From positions 1 to 64,000 of the forward strand of contig NZ_FXUL01000014.1 in the NCBI RefSeq assembly GCF_900182955.1: a DNA stretch of 64,000 bases. Direction: 5' to 3'. The stretch comes from Noviherbaspirillum suwonense. GTDB taxonomy: Bacteria; Pseudomonadota; Gammaproteobacteria; Burkholderiales; Burkholderiaceae_D. The position numbers and the translations under genes were made by a program. Each line of letters starts with the position of its first letter. Position 1 is the stretch's first letter. Positions 9,242-19,897 of this stretch are shown here, one piece after another. The notes beneath the pieces are model-generated. The model was given only the letters and a program-made list of their open reading frames with translations. It was not told the DNA's origin and searched no databases.

Positions 9242-10435
9242 TCAGTCCGCCTGCTTGCGCAGGAAAGCCGGAATGTCGTAGGTTTCCATGCCGTTCTTCT
9301 CCAGCGCGCGCACGGTCTCGGACGCCGACTTGTTGCGCCATACCGCCGGCGCTTTCAGGCCGTCGGTCGAGCCGGCATGGCCATGGCCATGCGTATGGCC
9401 GGTCGAATGCGACATGCCGCCCATCATCACTTCGTCATGGGTGCCGGTGCGCAGCGCCTGGGTCTGGACCAGCTGCACGGTCTTGCGGGTGCGGCCCAGG
9501 CCGGTGGCGACCACGGTCACGCGGATGTCGTCGCCCATGGTCTCGTCGTAGGCGATGCCCTGCGCGATCGACGCGTCCGGCGCGGCGAATGCGCGCACGG
9601 TGGCCATGACTTCCTTGATTTCCTTGCCCTTCAGGCTGCGGCTGGCGGTGACGTTGACCAGCACGCCGCGCGCGCCGGACAGGTCGATGCCGTCCAGCAG
9701 CGGCGACGCCACTGCCTGCTCGGCCGCCAGGCGGGCGCGGTCGACGCCGGAGGCGACGGCGGTGCCCATCATGGCCTTGCCTTGCTCGCCCATGATGGTC
9801 TTGACGTCGTTGAAGTCGACGTTGATGTGGCCGGGGACGTTGATGATCTCGGCGATGCCGGCCACCGCGTTGTTCAGCACGTCGTCGGCATGCTGCAGCC
9901 ACTCGATCATGCTGTCGTCCTCATAGATCTCCTCGAGCTTCTCGTTGAGGATGATGATCAGCGAATCGACATGCTGCGACAGCGCTTCCAGGCCCTCGTT
10001 GGCGATGTCCATGCACTTCTGGCCTTCGTACGAGAACGGCTTGGAGACCACCGCCACGGTCAGCGCGCCCTGCTCCTTGGCGATCTGGGCGACGATGGGC
10101 GCCGCGCCCGTGCCGGTGCCGCCGCCCATGCCTGCTGCGATGAACACCATGTGCGCGCCGCGCAGCGCATCCTCGATGCGGGCACGCGACTCTTCAGCCA
10201 GCTGGCGACCGATGGCCGGCTTCATGCCGGCGCCGAGGCCGGTGTCGCCGATCTGGATAACGTTGTGCGCCTTCGAACCCTTCAAGGCCTGCGCGTCGGT
10301 GTTTGCGCAGATGAACTCCACGCCGGATACGCCCTTGTTGATCATGTGCTGTACCGCATTGCCGCCGGCGCCGCCGACGCCAACCACCTTGATGACGGTG
10401 CCGTCGGATGTGTTATCCAGAATATCGATTTCCAT
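9242..10435 (-). CDS. ftsZ: Cell division GTPase FtsZ
   Basis: Tubulin-like GTPase that forms the cytokinetic ring. The 397-residue product has the nucleotide motif GGGTGTG (about 104-110), the T7-loop segment NVDFNDVKTIM (about 205-215) and the C-terminal partner-binding tail YDIPAFLRKQAD. The linker (about 323-385) is short and has a His-rich patch, GHTHGHGH, at about 346-353. The ATG follows a strong AAAGGAG ribosome site. The 93-bp gap upstream (10436-10528) is the largest inside the dcw cluster downstream of ddl and could hold an ftsZ promoter (a TGTAAT -10-like hexamer is present). The gene ends the cluster and is followed by a terminator. Confidence 0.98.
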   Translation of the reverse strand: MEIDILDNTSDGTVIKVVGVGGAGGNAVQHMINKGVSGVEFICANTDAQALKGSKAHNVIQIGDTGLGAGMKPAIGRQLAEESRARIEDALRGAHMVFIAAGMGGGTGTGAAPIVAQIAKEQGALTVAVVSKPFSYEGQKCMDIANEGLEALSQHVDSLIIILNEKLEEIYEDDSMIEWLQHADDVLNNAVAGIAEIINVPGHINVDFNDVKTIMGEQGKAMMGTAVASGVDRARLAAEQAVASPLLDGIDLSGARGVLVNVTASRSLKGKEIKEVMATVRAFAAPDASIAQGIAYDETMGDDIRVTVVATGLGRTRKTVQLVQTQALRTGTHDEVMMGGMSHSTGHTHGHGHAGSTDGLKAPAVWRNKSASETVRALEKNGMETYDIPAFLRKQAD

Positions 10436-10528
10436 GATGACTCCTTTATTTGATTTGCGATGCGCAGCCGGTAGGCATTACAACCCGTGGCGACCGACAA
10501 AGCCTAGTGATGTTGAAAACAAACCCGA

Positions 10529-11761
10529 TTAAAAATTCCCCAAAAACCATTCTTTCATTCGCTGCCATACCGCTTTCATCGATCCTTCCTGCCGCGTGAC
10601 GATATGACCGCGTAAATATTGCTTCTTTGCCTCCAGCAGCAGTCCAAGCACGGTCGCGTAGCGCGGACTGCGCACCACGTCGGCCAGCTGACCGCTGTAC
10701 TCAGGCATGCCCAGGCGGGCCGGCTTGAGGAAGATATCCTCAGCCAGTTCGACCATGCCCGGCATCATCGAGGTGCCGCCGGTCAGGACCAGGCCTGACG
10801 ACAGGACTTCCTCGTAGCCCGACTCGCGCACCACCTGGTGCACGAGTGCGAACAATTCTTCCACGCGCGGCTCGATCACCGCGGCCAGCGCCTGGCGCGA
10901 CAGGGTCCGCGGATCGCGGTCCCCCAGCCCCGGCACTTCAAGCTGCTGGCCAGGATCGGCCAGCACCTGCTTGGCCACGCCGTAGCGCAGCTTGATTTCT
11001 TCGGCTTCCGCGGTCGGCGTACGCAGCGCCATCGCGATGTCGTTGGTGATCTGGTCACCGGCGATGGGGATCACGGCGGTATGCCGGATCGCGCCCTCGG
11101 TGAAGATGGCCACGTCGGTGGTGCCGCCGCCGATGTCGATCAGCACCACGCCCAGCTCCTTCTCGTCCGGCGTCAGCACCGCGTCGGCCGAGGCCATCGG
11201 CTGCAGGATCAGGTCGGACACTTCGAGGCCGCAGCGGCGCACGCACTTGACGATGTTCTGCACCGCCGACACCGCGCCGGTGACGATATGCACCTTCACC
11301 TCGAGCCGGATGCCGCTCATGCCTATCGGCTCGCGCACGTCTTCCTGGTTGTCGACGATGAATTCCTGCGGCACCGTGTGCAGCAGCTGCTGGTCGGTGG
11401 CGATGTTGACCGCCTTCGCGGTCTCGATCACGCGGGCGACGTCCGCCGCGGTGACTTCCTTGTCCTTGATGGCGACCATGCCGCGCGAGTTGAAGCTGCG
11501 GATGTGGCTGCCGGCGATGCCGGTGTAGACATTGCGGATCTTGCAGTCCGCCATCAGCTCGGCCTCTTCCAGCGCCCGCTGGATCGACTCCACGGTCGCC
11601 TCGATGTTGACCACCACCCCTTTTTTCAGGCCACGCGATTCATGCTGCCCGAGTCCGATCACTTCATGCCGTCCATTCGACATGACCTCGGCCACTACCG
11701 CCACCACCTTGGAGGTGCCGATGTCGAGGCCGACGATCAGGTTTTTCGCGTCTTTTGTCAT
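10529..11761 (-). CDS. ftsA: Cell division protein FtsA
   Basis: Actin-like ATPase that tethers FtsZ to the membrane and recruits later division proteins. The 410-residue product begins MTKDAKNLIVGLDIGTSKV (phosphate-1 motif) and carries LIDIGGGTTDVAIF (phosphate-2) and VLTGGTSMMPG (adenosine motif). It ends in the basic amphipathic membrane-targeting helix MKAVWQRMKEWFLGNF. A start 12 codons upstream is possible but would place a Lys-rich tail before the conserved N-terminus. ATG 11761 is 10 bp from the ftsQ stop. Confidence 0.97.
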   Translation of the reverse strand: MTKDAKNLIVGLDIGTSKVVAVVAEVMSNGRHEVIGLGQHESRGLKKGVVVNIEATVESIQRALEEAELMADCKIRNVYTGIAGSHIRSFNSRGMVAIKDKEVTAADVARVIETAKAVNIATDQQLLHTVPQEFIVDNQEDVREPIGMSGIRLEVKVHIVTGAVSAVQNIVKCVRRCGLEVSDLILQPMASADAVLTPDEKELGVVLIDIGGGTTDVAIFTEGAIRHTAVIPIAGDQITNDIAMALRTPTAEAEEIKLRYGVAKQVLADPGQQLEVPGLGDRDPRTLSRQALAAVIEPRVEELFALVHQVVRESGYEEVLSSGLVLTGGTSMMPGMVELAEDIFLKPARLGMPEYSGQLADVVRSPRYATVLGLLLEAKKQYLRGHIVTRQEGSMKAVWQRMKEWFLGNF

Positions 11762-11771
11762 GTTCTTTCGC

Positions 11772-12539
11772 TTATTTTTTCTTTGTTTCGGGTGCAATTT
11801 TCAGGCCAGCGACCTGCAGCGCCATACCGCTCGGATAACGCATGTCCACGTTTTCAATGCGGTCTTGCAACCGTGCGACCAGTTGCGGATAAATCTGCAC
11901 CAGCCGTTCTACCCTGGCTTTCAGGGTCTCCCTGTTTTCTTCCCGTCCGAGTTCGACGTTCATGCCATTGCTGAGCCGCACGCTCCATGCATAGCGGCTC
12001 GACAGCTGCACCGCTTCCGGCGTCAGCTCCACCGGCGCCAGCCATTGCCCGAAGTCGCGATAACGCGCGACGACCTCGCGCTCGGAGCCTGCCGGGCCAC
12101 TGAATTCGGGCAGGTCGCCCTCCTCCTCGGCTTCGTCCAGGTTGGCGGTGAACAGGTCGCCCTGCACCGAAACCAGGCGTCCGTCCTCGCCCCAGGTGCC
12201 GAGCGGCTTGTGCTCCTCGATCACCACCACCAGCTTGTTGGGCCATTCGCGGCGCACGGCCGCGCGCCGCACCCAGGGCACCGACTCGAACGCCACCCGC
12301 ACCTGTTCGAGGTCGGCGGTGAAGAAGTTGCCCTTGATCTGCGGCAGCGCGGTGCCGCGCACGGTGGACGGGCTCACATGGCGCAGCGTGCTGTGTTCCG
12401 GCCCTTCCAGCCGCACTTCGCGCAGCGTGAAGAGCGGCCGGTGCACGACCCACCACAGCGCCGAACCGAGTATCGCAAGCGCGAGCAGGCCCAGCAGCGC
12501 ATTGGCTGTCGCGTTGAGTAGTCGGATGTCCTGCCACAT
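11772..12539 (-). CDS. ftsQ: Cell division protein FtsQ
   Basis: A bitopic inner-membrane protein of the divisome that links FtsB/FtsL to the ring. The 255 residues comprise a short cytoplasmic tail, one transmembrane segment (about 13-33), the POTRA domain (LFTLREVRLEG onward) and the FtsQ beta domain. The WVRRAAVRREWPNKLVVVIEEHKP segment (two adjoining parts of one strand-rich region) is the usual FtsQ signature. It lies between ddl and ftsA, the standard dcw position. Confidence 0.95.
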   Translation of the reverse strand: MWQDIRLLNATANALLGLLALAILGSALWWVVHRPLFTLREVRLEGPEHSTLRHVSPSTVRGTALPQIKGNFFTADLEQVRVAFESVPWVRRAAVRREWPNKLVVVIEEHKPLGTWGEDGRLVSVQGDLFTANLDEAEEEGDLPEFSGPAGSEREVVARYRDFGQWLAPVELTPEAVQLSSRYAWSVRLSNGMNVELGREENRETLKARVERLVQIYPQLVARLQDRIENVDMRYPSGMALQVAGLKIAPETKKK

Positions 12540-12569
12540 GGTGTATGTCGTCGCTTTCCGTTTGCGGGG

Positions 12570-13553
12570 TCAGGCCGGCTTCCAGCCGGGCGTGGGTTTC
12601 AGGTCCAGCCGGGCCAGGCGCAGGATGTCGATGCACAGGTCTTCGTAGCTGACGCCCGCGGCGCGCGCCGACATCGGCACCAGCGAATGGCCGGTCATGC
12701 CCGGCGAGGTGTTGATCTCGAGCAGGAAGGGCGCATTGTCGACGTCCCGCAGCATGAAGTCGACGCGGCCCCAGCCGCTGCAGCCCAGCGCGCGGTACGC
12801 CTCCACCGCCAGCGACTGGATGCGCGCGGTCAGCGCCGCGTCCAGCGGCGCCGGGCACAGGTACTGGGTTTCATCGCTGAAGTACTTGTGCTCGTAGTCG
12901 TAATTGCCCTGCGGCGCGCGGATCTCGACGATCGGCAGCGCGTGGGCATCGCGGCCCGCGCCCATCACCGGCACCGTCAGTTCGCGGCCGCTGATGAATT
13001 CCTCGGCCAGCACGGTGTCGTCGTAGCGCACGCAGTTGTCGAAGCCGGCCTGCATCTCGCTTGCCGAAGCGACCTTGCTGATGCCGATGGTCGAGCCTTC
13101 ATGCGGCGCCTTGAGCATCAGCGGCAGGCCGAGCTCGCTGGCCACCGCATCGAGCTGCGCCGGGCTCGCGTCCTTTTCCAGCACCATGAAGCGCGGCGTT
13201 GGCAGGCCATGCGACATCCAGACGCGCTTGCTCATGGTCTTGTCCATCGACAGCGCGCAGGCCATCACGCCCGGCCCGGTGTACGGGATGCCGAGCTGCT
13301 CGAGCGCGCCCTGCAGCGTGCCGTCCTCGCCGTAGCGGCCGTGCAGCGCGATGAAGACGCGGTTGTAGCCCTGCTCCGCCAGCTGCGCCAGGTTCTGCCG
13401 CGCCGGGTCGAAGCCATGCGCATCCACGCCCCTGGAGCGCAGCGCGGCCAGCACGCCTTCGCCCGACATCAGCGACACTTCCCGCTCCGCCGAACGGCCG
13501 CCGTACAGCACGCCGACCTTGCCCAGCTCCTGCGCCAAGGTCGGGGTAGTCAT
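12570..13553 (-). CDS. ddl: D-alanine--D-alanine ligase
   Basis: ATP-grasp ligase that makes D-Ala-D-Ala for the peptidoglycan stem peptide. It has 327 residues. Visible family motifs are [17 protein letters not shown] near the N-terminus, [12 protein letters not shown], and the C-terminal metal and ATP site [15 protein letters not shown]. As part of the dcw cluster it corresponds to the DdlB type. Its start overlaps the murC stop by four bases (ATGA), indicating coupled translation. Confidence 0.97.
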   Translation of the reverse strand: MTTPTLAQELGKVGVLYGGRSAEREVSLMSGEGVLAALRSRGVDAHGFDPARQNLAQLAEQGYNRVFIALHGRYGEDGTLQGALEQLGIPYTGPGVMACALSMDKTMSKRVWMSHGLPTPRFMVLEKDASPAQLDAVASELGLPLMLKAPHEGSTIGISKVASASEMQAGFDNCVRYDDTVLAEEFISGRELTVPVMGAGRDAHALPIVEIRAPQGNYDYEHKYFSDETQYLCPAPLDAALTARIQSLAVEAYRALGCSGWGRVDFMLRDVDNAPFLLEINTSPGMTGHSLVPMSARAAGVSYEDLCIDILRLARLDLKPTPGWKPA

Positions 13554-14956
13554 GCGGCCTCCTGTGCCGGCCGGGCCAGTTGCGCCAGCTGCGCCGGCAC
13601 GCCGGAAATCGAGCCGGCTCCCATGGTGATGACGACGTCGCCGTCACGGACGACATCGGAAATCGTGGCGCTCATTTCTGCAATATCCTCGACAAATACC
13701 GGCTCGACCTTGCCCAGCACGCGCAACGCATGCGCCAGCGCGCGGCCGTCGGCGGCGACGATGGGCTGCTCGCCGGCCGCATAGACTTCCGCCAGCACCA
13801 GCGCGTCCGCCGACGACAGCACCTTGACGAAATCCTCGAACAGGTCGCGGGTGCGGGTGTAGCGGTGCGGCTGGAATGCCAGCACCAGCCGGCGGCCCGG
13901 GTAGGCGCCGCGGGCGGCCGCCAGCGTGGCGGCGGTCTCGACCGGATGGTGGCCGTAGTCGTCCACCAGCGTGAAGCGCACGCCCGACGCGAGCGTGATG
14001 TCGCCGTAGCGGGTGAAGCGGCGGCCGACGCCGTTGAATTCGGACAGCGCCTTCTGCGTCGCGCAGTCGTCCACGCCGAGTTCGCGGGCGATGGCGATGG
14101 CGGCGCAGGCGTTCTGCACATTGTGCATGCCGGGCTGGTTCAGGCTGATGTCCATCGGCGCGTAGCCGTCCTGGATCACGGTGAAGCGCATGTGGCTGTC
14201 GACCGCGCGGGCGTCGATGGCCCGCACCTGCGCCTTCGCGTCGAAGCCGTAGGTCAGCACCGGCTTGGAAATGAAGGGCATGATCTCGCGCACGTTGGCG
14301 TCGTCGACGCACAGGATGGCGACGCCATAGAACGGCAGCCTGTTGGTGAATTCGATGAAGGCCTGCTTCAGCTTCGCGAAGCTGTGGTCGTAGGTCTCCA
14401 TGTGGTCGGCATCGATGTTGGTGATGACCTCGATGACCGGCGACAGGTTCAGGAAGGACGCGTCCGACTCGTCTGCCTCGGCGACGATGAAGTCGCCGGC
14501 GCCCAGCTTGGCGTTGGCGCCGGCGCTGGTCAGGCGGCCGCCGATGACGAAGGTCGGGTCCAGCCCGCCCTGCGCCAGCACGCTGGCGACCAGGCTGGTG
14601 GTGGTGGTCTTGCCGTGGGTGCCGGCGATCGCGATGCCGCTTTTCAAACGCATCAGCTCGGCCAGCATCATCGCGCGCGGCACGATGGGGATGCTGCGGG
14701 CGCGCGCGGCCAGCACTTCGGGGTTGTCGGGCTTGACCGCGGTCGAGGTCACGACCGCATCGGCGCCGTCGACGTTGGCGGCCTGGTGGCCGCGCGTGAC
14801 CCGAGCGCCCAGCTGCGCGAGGCGCTCGGTAGCCGCGTTGCCGCCAAGGTCGGAACCGGACACGGTATAGCCGAGGTTGAGCAGCACTTCGGCGATGCCG
14901 CTCATGCCGCTGCCGCCTATGCCGACAAAATGAATGTTCTTTACTTTATGTTTCAT
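13550..14956 (-). CDS. murC: UDP-N-acetylmuramate--L-alanine ligase MurC
   Basis: Adds the first amino acid of the stem peptide to UDP-MurNAc. It has 468 residues. The Rossmann-like N-terminal motif [17 protein letters not shown], the Mur-ligase P-loop GTHGKTTTT (about residues 115-123) and the HHPVE segment are all visible. The stop overlaps ddl by four bases, and the start overlaps the murG stop by four bases. Confidence 0.97.
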   Translation of the reverse strand: MKHKVKNIHFVGIGGSGMSGIAEVLLNLGYTVSGSDLGGNAATERLAQLGARVTRGHQAANVDGADAVVTSTAVKPDNPEVLAARARSIPIVPRAMMLAELMRLKSGIAIAGTHGKTTTTSLVASVLAQGGLDPTFVIGGRLTSAGANAKLGAGDFIVAEADESDASFLNLSPVIEVITNIDADHMETYDHSFAKLKQAFIEFTNRLPFYGVAILCVDDANVREIMPFISKPVLTYGFDAKAQVRAIDARAVDSHMRFTVIQDGYAPMDISLNQPGMHNVQNACAAIAIARELGVDDCATQKALSEFNGVGRRFTRYGDITLASGVRFTLVDDYGHHPVETAATLAAARGAYPGRRLVLAFQPHRYTRTRDLFEDFVKVLSSADALVLAEVYAAGEQPIVAADGRALAHALRVLGKVEPVFVEDIAEMSATISDVVRDGDVVITMGAGSISGVPAQLAQLARPAQEAA

Positions 14957-16038
14957 GCTTTTCCTGGCGTTGCCGCCAGCTTTTCCAAAATATCCGCGAT
15001 GGTTTCATTGGCGTCGCGCCGGCCCTGGCGGTAGGCCGCCTCCGCCATCGCCACGCAGCCTTCGCGCGTCATGTCCGTCAGCAGCGTTGCCAGCCGCTGC
15101 GGCGTCAGTTCCGACTGCGGCAGGTACACCGCGGCCTGCTGTTTTTCCATCCATTGCGCGTTGTCGCGCTGGTGGCTGGTGGTGGACGCCACGAACGGCA
15201 CCAGCACGCTGGCGATGCCGGCCGCGGTCAGTTCCGATACGGTGATCGCGCCGGCGCGGCAGACCACCAGGTCGGCCTCGGCATAGCGTGCCGGCATGTC
15301 GTCGATGAAATCCAGCACCTCGGCCTCGACGCCGGCATCGGCATATCCGCGGCGCAGCGCCTCAACGTGTTGCTTGCCGGACTGGTGCACCAGCTTCGGA
15401 CGTTTTTCTTCAGGGATCAGCGCCATCGCCGCCGGCATCGCCTCGTTCAGCGCCTTCGCGCCCAGGCTGCCGCCGACGACCAGGATGTGCAGCGGACCGC
15501 TGCGGCCTTCGAAGCGCTGCTCCGGCAGCTGCATGTCGATGATCTCGCGGCGCACCGGGTTGCCGGTGACGGTCGCCTTTCCGGCCGCGGCGCCGAAGTC
15601 GGCGGGGAAGCCGAACAGCACGCGGCGCGCCAGCGGCGTCAGCGTGCGGTTCGACAGCAGCAGCGCGGCGTCGGCATTGACCAGCACGACAGGCACGCCG
15701 CGCAGCCGCGCCATCATGCCGCCCGGCACGGTGACATAGCCGCCCATGCCCAGCACCACGTCGGGCTTGCGCCGCGCCAGGATGCGCAGGCAGGCGGTGA
15801 AGCTGGCCGTCAGGCGGAAGGCGCCGCCCAGCGTATGCATCAGTCCCTTGCCGCGCATGCCGGAGAAGTCGATGGTGTCCATCGGCACGCCGTGCCTGGG
15901 CACCAGTTCGCGCTCCATGCCGCGCTCGGTGCCCAGCCATGACACGTCCCAGCCGCGCGCCTTCATGGTCGCCGCGATCGCGAGTCCGGGGAAGATATGG
16001 CCGCCGGTGCCGGCGGCCATCACCATCAGCCGCTTCAT
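14953..16038 (-). CDS. murG: Lipid II-forming GlcNAc transferase MurG
   Basis: Transfers GlcNAc onto lipid I at the inner face of the membrane to give lipid II. The ATG at 16038 overlaps the ftsW stop (ATGA) and gives 361 residues starting [19 protein letters not shown], the GT28 glycine-rich loop. A second loop, [15 protein letters not shown], and the donor-site segment [13 protein letters not shown] are present. A much longer frame extends through ftsW in another register but is not credible. Confidence 0.96.
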   Translation of the reverse strand: MKRLMVMAAGTGGHIFPGLAIAATMKARGWDVSWLGTERGMERELVPRHGVPMDTIDFSGMRGKGLMHTLGGAFRLTASFTACLRILARRKPDVVLGMGGYVTVPGGMMARLRGVPVVLVNADAALLLSNRTLTPLARRVLFGFPADFGAAAGKATVTGNPVRREIIDMQLPEQRFEGRSGPLHILVVGGSLGAKALNEAMPAAMALIPEEKRPKLVHQSGKQHVEALRRGYADAGVEAEVLDFIDDMPARYAEADLVVCRAGAITVSELTAAGIASVLVPFVASTTSHQRDNAQWMEKQQAAVYLPQSELTPQRLATLLTDMTREGCVAMAEAAYRQGRRDANETIADILEKLAATPGKA

Positions 16039-17240
16039 AGCCGGCCCCCGCGCATGCGGATGCGGTTTTCGTAATCGATGCGCAGCAGGATCGCGAGGCC
16101 GACGCAGTTGATCAGCACGCCGGAGCCGCCATAGCTCATCAGCGGCAGCGTCAGCCCCTTGGTCGGCAGCAGGCCCAGGTTCACGCCCATGTTGATGAAG
16201 GCCTGCACGCCGATCCATAGCCCGATGCCCTTGGCGGTGAGGCCGGCGAACGTGAGATCGATGGCGATGGCCTGGCGGCCGATCTCGAAGGCGCGCTTGA
16301 TCAGCCAGTAGAACATCAGCACCACGACCAGCACGCCGGCATAACCCAGCTCCTCGCCGATCACGGCGAGCAGGAAGTCGGTGTGCGCTTCCGGCAGGTA
16401 ATGCAGCTTCTCGACGCTGCCGCCGAGGCCAACGCCGAACAGCTCGCCGCGGCCGAACGCAATCAGCGAATGGGACAGCTGGTAAGCCTTGCCGAGCGCG
16501 TTTTCCTCGGTCCACGGATTGAGATAGGCAAAGATGCGCTCGCGCCGCCATGGCGAAAGCCCGATCACCAGGCCGAACACCACGACCAGCATGCTGGCAA
16601 TGCCGCCGAACCAGATGCCGTTGATGCCGCCCAGGAACAGGATGCCCATCGCGATGCAGACGATGACGCCGAACGCGCCGAGGTCGGGTTCGAGCAGCAG
16701 CAGCAGGCCGACGCAGCCGACCGCCGCGGCCATCGGCAGGAAGCCCTTGGTCAGCTGGTGCATGTACTGCTGCTTGCGGACCGTGTAATCGGCCGCATAC
16801 AGCACCATGAACAGCTTCATCAGCTCGGACGGCTGCAGGTTGAATACCTTGAACGAAAGCCAGCGCTTGGCGCCGTTGACGCCCTTGCCCAGGCCGGGCA
16901 CCAGCACCAGGACCAGCAAGATCAGCGTGCCGACGAACAGGTAGGGCGCGGCCTTCTGCCAGGTCTTCATCGGCACCCGGAATGCCAGCGCGCCGGCGAC
17001 CAGGGACACGGTAATGAACATCGCCTGGCGCACCAGGAAATGGTTGTTGTGATACGACGCGTACTTGGGCGAGTCGGGCAGCGCGATCGATGCGGAATAC
17101 ACCATGACCAGGCCGAACAGCATCAGCAGCAGCGTGACCCAGATCAGCACCTGGTCGTACTCGGCGATGCGCGGACGCTGGGCCAGCGCTTCCGACGACG
17201 GCGCGGAACGGGAGAAGAAGGAAGGAATCGCGAGTTTCAT
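16035..17240 (-). CDS. ftsW: Septal peptidoglycan polymerase FtsW (SEDS family)
   Basis: A polytopic SEDS glycosyltransferase that polymerises lipid II at the septum with FtsI. The 401 residues carry roughly ten membrane segments after a hydrophilic N-terminus. The conserved loop [17 protein letters not shown] and the C-terminal signature [17 protein letters not shown] are present. It overlaps both murD (upstream) and murG (downstream) by four bases. Confidence 0.96.
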   Translation of the reverse strand: MKLAIPSFFSRSAPSSEALAQRPRIAEYDQVLIWVTLLLMLFGLVMVYSASIALPDSPKYASYHNNHFLVRQAMFITVSLVAGALAFRVPMKTWQKAAPYLFVGTLILLVLVLVPGLGKGVNGAKRWLSFKVFNLQPSELMKLFMVLYAADYTVRKQQYMHQLTKGFLPMAAAVGCVGLLLLLEPDLGAFGVIVCIAMGILFLGGINGIWFGGIASMLVVVFGLVIGLSPWRRERIFAYLNPWTEENALGKAYQLSHSLIAFGRGELFGVGLGGSVEKLHYLPEAHTDFLLAVIGEELGYAGVLVVVLMFYWLIKRAFEIGRQAIAIDLTFAGLTAKGIGLWIGVQAFINMGVNLGLLPTKGLTLPLMSYGGSGVLINCVGLAILLRIDYENRIRMRGGRL

Positions 17241-18730
17241 GCCATCACCTCACCGCGCGACAGCGCCAGTTCGCGCACCGCCTCGACGAACACTTCGGCC
17301 CGGTGCGCATAGTTGCGGAACATGTCGAGGCTGGCGCAGGCCGGCGACAGCAGCACCGCGTCGCCGGGGGCGGCCAGCGCCGCCGCCTGCTGCACCGCCG
17401 ACTCCAGCGTGTCGCAGTCGATCAGTGTGACGCCGGCGCCGGCCAGCGCGGCCCGTATCGCGCCGGCGTCGAGGCCGATCAGCAGCACCGCGCGCGCATG
17501 GCGCGCGACCGGCGCGGCCAGCGGGCCGAAGTCCTGCCCCTTGCCGTCGCCGCCGGCGATCAGGATCAGCTGGGGCACGGCGCGCCCTGCCCCAAGGCCA
17601 TTGAGCGCGGCCACGGTGGCGCCGACATTGGTGCCCTTGCTGTCATCGTAAAAGTCGACGCCGACGACGGTCGCCACCAGCTCGACCCGGTGCGGCTCGC
17701 CGCGGTAGTCGCGCAGCCCGTGCAGCAGCGGCGCGAGCGGCAGGCCGATGGCGCGGCATAGCGCCAGCGCCGCCAGCGCATTGAGCGCGTTGTGGCGGCC
17801 GCGTATCTGCAGCGCGTCGGCCGGCATCAGCCGTTTCAGGCTGACCGGCGCCGCGCTGTCGTCCTTCTTGCGGCGCTTGCGTTCGCCATCCTCGGCCGGA
17901 ACCGCCTCGGTCAGCCATAGCATGCCGTTTTCCTGGACCAGGCCGAACGCGCCCGGCGTCGTCGCCTCGTCCGAACCGAAGCTCAGCAGCGGTGCGCCCG
18001 GCGCCGTCATTTTCATGACCAGCGGATCGTCGCGGTTCAGGATGCGCGCGGTGCCGGCGCCGAAGATCCTGGCCTTGTCCGCGGCATAGGACGCCATGTC
18101 GCCATGCCAGTCGAGATGGTCCTGGGTGATGTTGAGCACGGTCGCCGCATCGGGGTTGAGGCTGTATGTCGCATGCAGCTGGAAGCTCGACAGTTCCAGC
18201 ACCCACAGCTGCGGCAGGTCGTCCGCATCGAGGCGCTGGCGCAGCATGTCGAGCGCGGCCGGGCTGATATTGCCGGCCACCTGCACCGACAGGCCGGCGC
18301 GCTCGGCCAGCATGCCGGTCAGGCTGGTGACCGTGGTCTTGCCATTGGTGCCGGTGACAGCCAGCACCCTGGGCGCATAAGCGCGTTCCTCGCGCAAGGC
18401 GGCCAGCGCCTGCGCGAACAGCTCGATCTCGCCCAGCAGTGGAATGCCGCGCTCCGCCGCCGGCGCCTGCAGGGCCGCCAGCTCGCGCCCCGGCGCCAGG
18501 CCCGGGCTGACCGCGATGAAGTCGACGCCGTCCAGCAGCGCCGCGGTGAACGCGCCGCCGATGAAGACCGCGTCCGGCGCCTGCGCCTGCAGTGCCGGCA
18601 GGCGGTCGGGCGCGGTGCGGGTGTCGGCCACGCGCACGGCGGCGCCGCAGCGCGCGAGCCAGAGCGCCATCGCGAGCCCGGATTCCCCGAGCCCCAGCAC
18701 CAGCGCCTGTTTACCTTGGACGTTCATCAT
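17237..18730 (-). CDS. murD: UDP-N-acetylmuramoylalanine--D-glutamate ligase MurD
   Basis: Adds D-glutamate to UDP-MurNAc-L-Ala. The product is 497 residues, longer than the usual 440-460. The [20 protein letters not shown]-terminal nucleotide fold and the P-loop [12 protein letters not shown] (about 125-136) are intact. The extra length includes a charged segment at about residues 279-300 ([12 protein letters not shown] followed by SAAPVS) inside the central domain. The start is either of two ATG codons (18730 or 18727). The first gives the four-base overlap with mraY seen at other junctions here. Confidence 0.96.
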   Translation of the reverse strand: MMNVQGKQALVLGLGESGLAMALWLARCGAAVRVADTRTAPDRLPALQAQAPDAVFIGGAFTAALLDGVDFIAVSPGLAPGRELAALQAPAAERGIPLLGEIELFAQALAALREERAYAPRVLAVTGTNGKTTVTSLTGMLAERAGLSVQVAGNISPAALDMLRQRLDADDLPQLWVLELSSFQLHATYSLNPDAATVLNITQDHLDWHGDMASYAADKARIFGAGTARILNRDDPLVMKMTAPGAPLLSFGSDEATTPGAFGLVQENGMLWLTEAVPAEDGERKRRKKDDSAAPVSLKRLMPADALQIRGRHNALNALAALALCRAIGLPLAPLLHGLRDYRGEPHRVELVATVVGVDFYDDSKGTNVGATVAALNGLGAGRAVPQLILIAGGDGKGQDFGPLAAPVARHARAVLLIGLDAGAIRAALAGAGVTLIDCDTLESAVQQAAALAAPGDAVLLSPACASLDMFRNYAHRAEVFVEAVRELALSRGEVMA

Positions 18731-19896
18731 CGCAGCTTCAATGTGGAGAGGCCGAACAGCACCAGCATCATCGTGATGATCCAGAAACGCACCACGACCT
18801 GCGTTTCCTTCCAGCCCTTCTGTTCATAGTGATGATGCAGCGGCGCCATCAGCAGCACCCGGCGGCCGGTGCCGAAGCGCATCTTGGTGTACTTGAAATA
18901 GCCGACCTGCAGCATCACCGACAGGGTTTCCACCACGAACACGCCACCCATGATGAACAGCACGATTTCCTGGCGCACGATCACGGCGATGGTGCCCAGC
19001 GCGCCGCCGAGCGCCAGTGCGCCGACGTCGCCCATGAAGACCTGGGCCGGATGGGCGTTGAACCAGAGGAAGGCCAGGCCCGCGCCCGCCATCGCGCCGC
19101 AGAAGATGATCAGTTCGCCGGCGCCGGGAATATGCGGGATGAACAGGTAGCGCGCATAGGTCGCGCTGCCGGTCAGGTAGGCGAACAGCCCGAGCGCGGT
19201 GCCGACCATCACGGTCGGCATGATGGCCAGGCCGTCGAGGCCGTCGGTCAGGTTCACGGCGTTGCTGGTGCCGACGATGACGAAATAGGTTAGCGCGATG
19301 AAGCCCCAGACGCCCAGCGGATAGCTGATGGTCTTGAAGAAGGGCACGATGAAGTCGGCCTTGGGCGGCAGGTCCATCGAGAACCCGGAGCGCACCCAGC
19401 TCAGGAAGAGCTGCAGCACGTTGGCATTGCTGACGCCGGACACCGAGAACGCCAGGTAGAGCGCGGCGCCGACGCCGATCAGCGATTGCCAGAAATACTT
19501 TTCGCGGGACGTCATGCCCTTCGGGTCCTTGTGGACCACCTTGCGGTAGTCGTCGACCCAGCCGATCGCGCCGAAACCGAGCGTCACCACCAGCACCGGC
19601 CAGATGAAGCGGTTGCTCCAGTCGCTCCAGAGCAGCGTGGAGACGCCGATCGAGATCAGGATCAGCGCGCCGCCCATGGTCGGGGTGCCGGACTTGATCA
19701 GGTGGGTCTGCGGCCCGTTGGTTCGCACCGCCTGCCCGACCTTCAGCCGGGTCAGCATGCGGATCACCGCCGGGCCGGAGAACAGGCCGATCGCCAGCGC
19801 CGTCAGCGTGGCGAACACGGCGCGGAAGGTGATGAAGTTGAAGACCCGCAACGGGCCGAGTTCGTCCTGGAAATGTTGGGCCAGCCAGAGCAGCAT
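18727..19896 (-). CDS. mraY: Phospho-N-acetylmuramoyl-pentapeptide transferase MraY
   Basis: Forms lipid I by moving phospho-MurNAc-pentapeptide to undecaprenyl phosphate. The start [20 protein letters not shown] gives 389 residues and begins one base from the murF stop. Motifs include GTPTMGG, the acidic cluster [19 protein letters not shown] and the Mg2+/substrate segment [13 protein letters not shown] start eight codons upstream would add an Arg-rich tail and overlap murF. Confidence 0.97.
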   Translation of the reverse strand: MLLWLAQHFQDELGPLRVFNFITFRAVFATLTALAIGLFSGPAVIRMLTRLKVGQAVRTNGPQTHLIKSGTPTMGGALILISIGVSTLLWSDWSNRFIWPVLVVTLGFGAIGWVDDYRKVVHKDPKGMTSREKYFWQSLIGVGAALYLAFSVSGVSNANVLQLFLSWVRSGFSMDLPPKADFIVPFFKTISYPLGVWGFIALTYFVIVGTSNAVNLTDGLDGLAIMPTVMVGTALGLFAYLTGSATYARYLFIPHIPGAGELIIFCGAMAGAGLAFLWFNAHPAQVFMGDVGALALGGALGTIAVIVRQEIVLFIMGGVFVVETLSVMLQVGYFKYTKMRFGTGRRVLLMAPLHHHYEQKGWKETQVVVRFWIITMMLVLFGLSTLKLR

Positions 19897-19897
19897 G

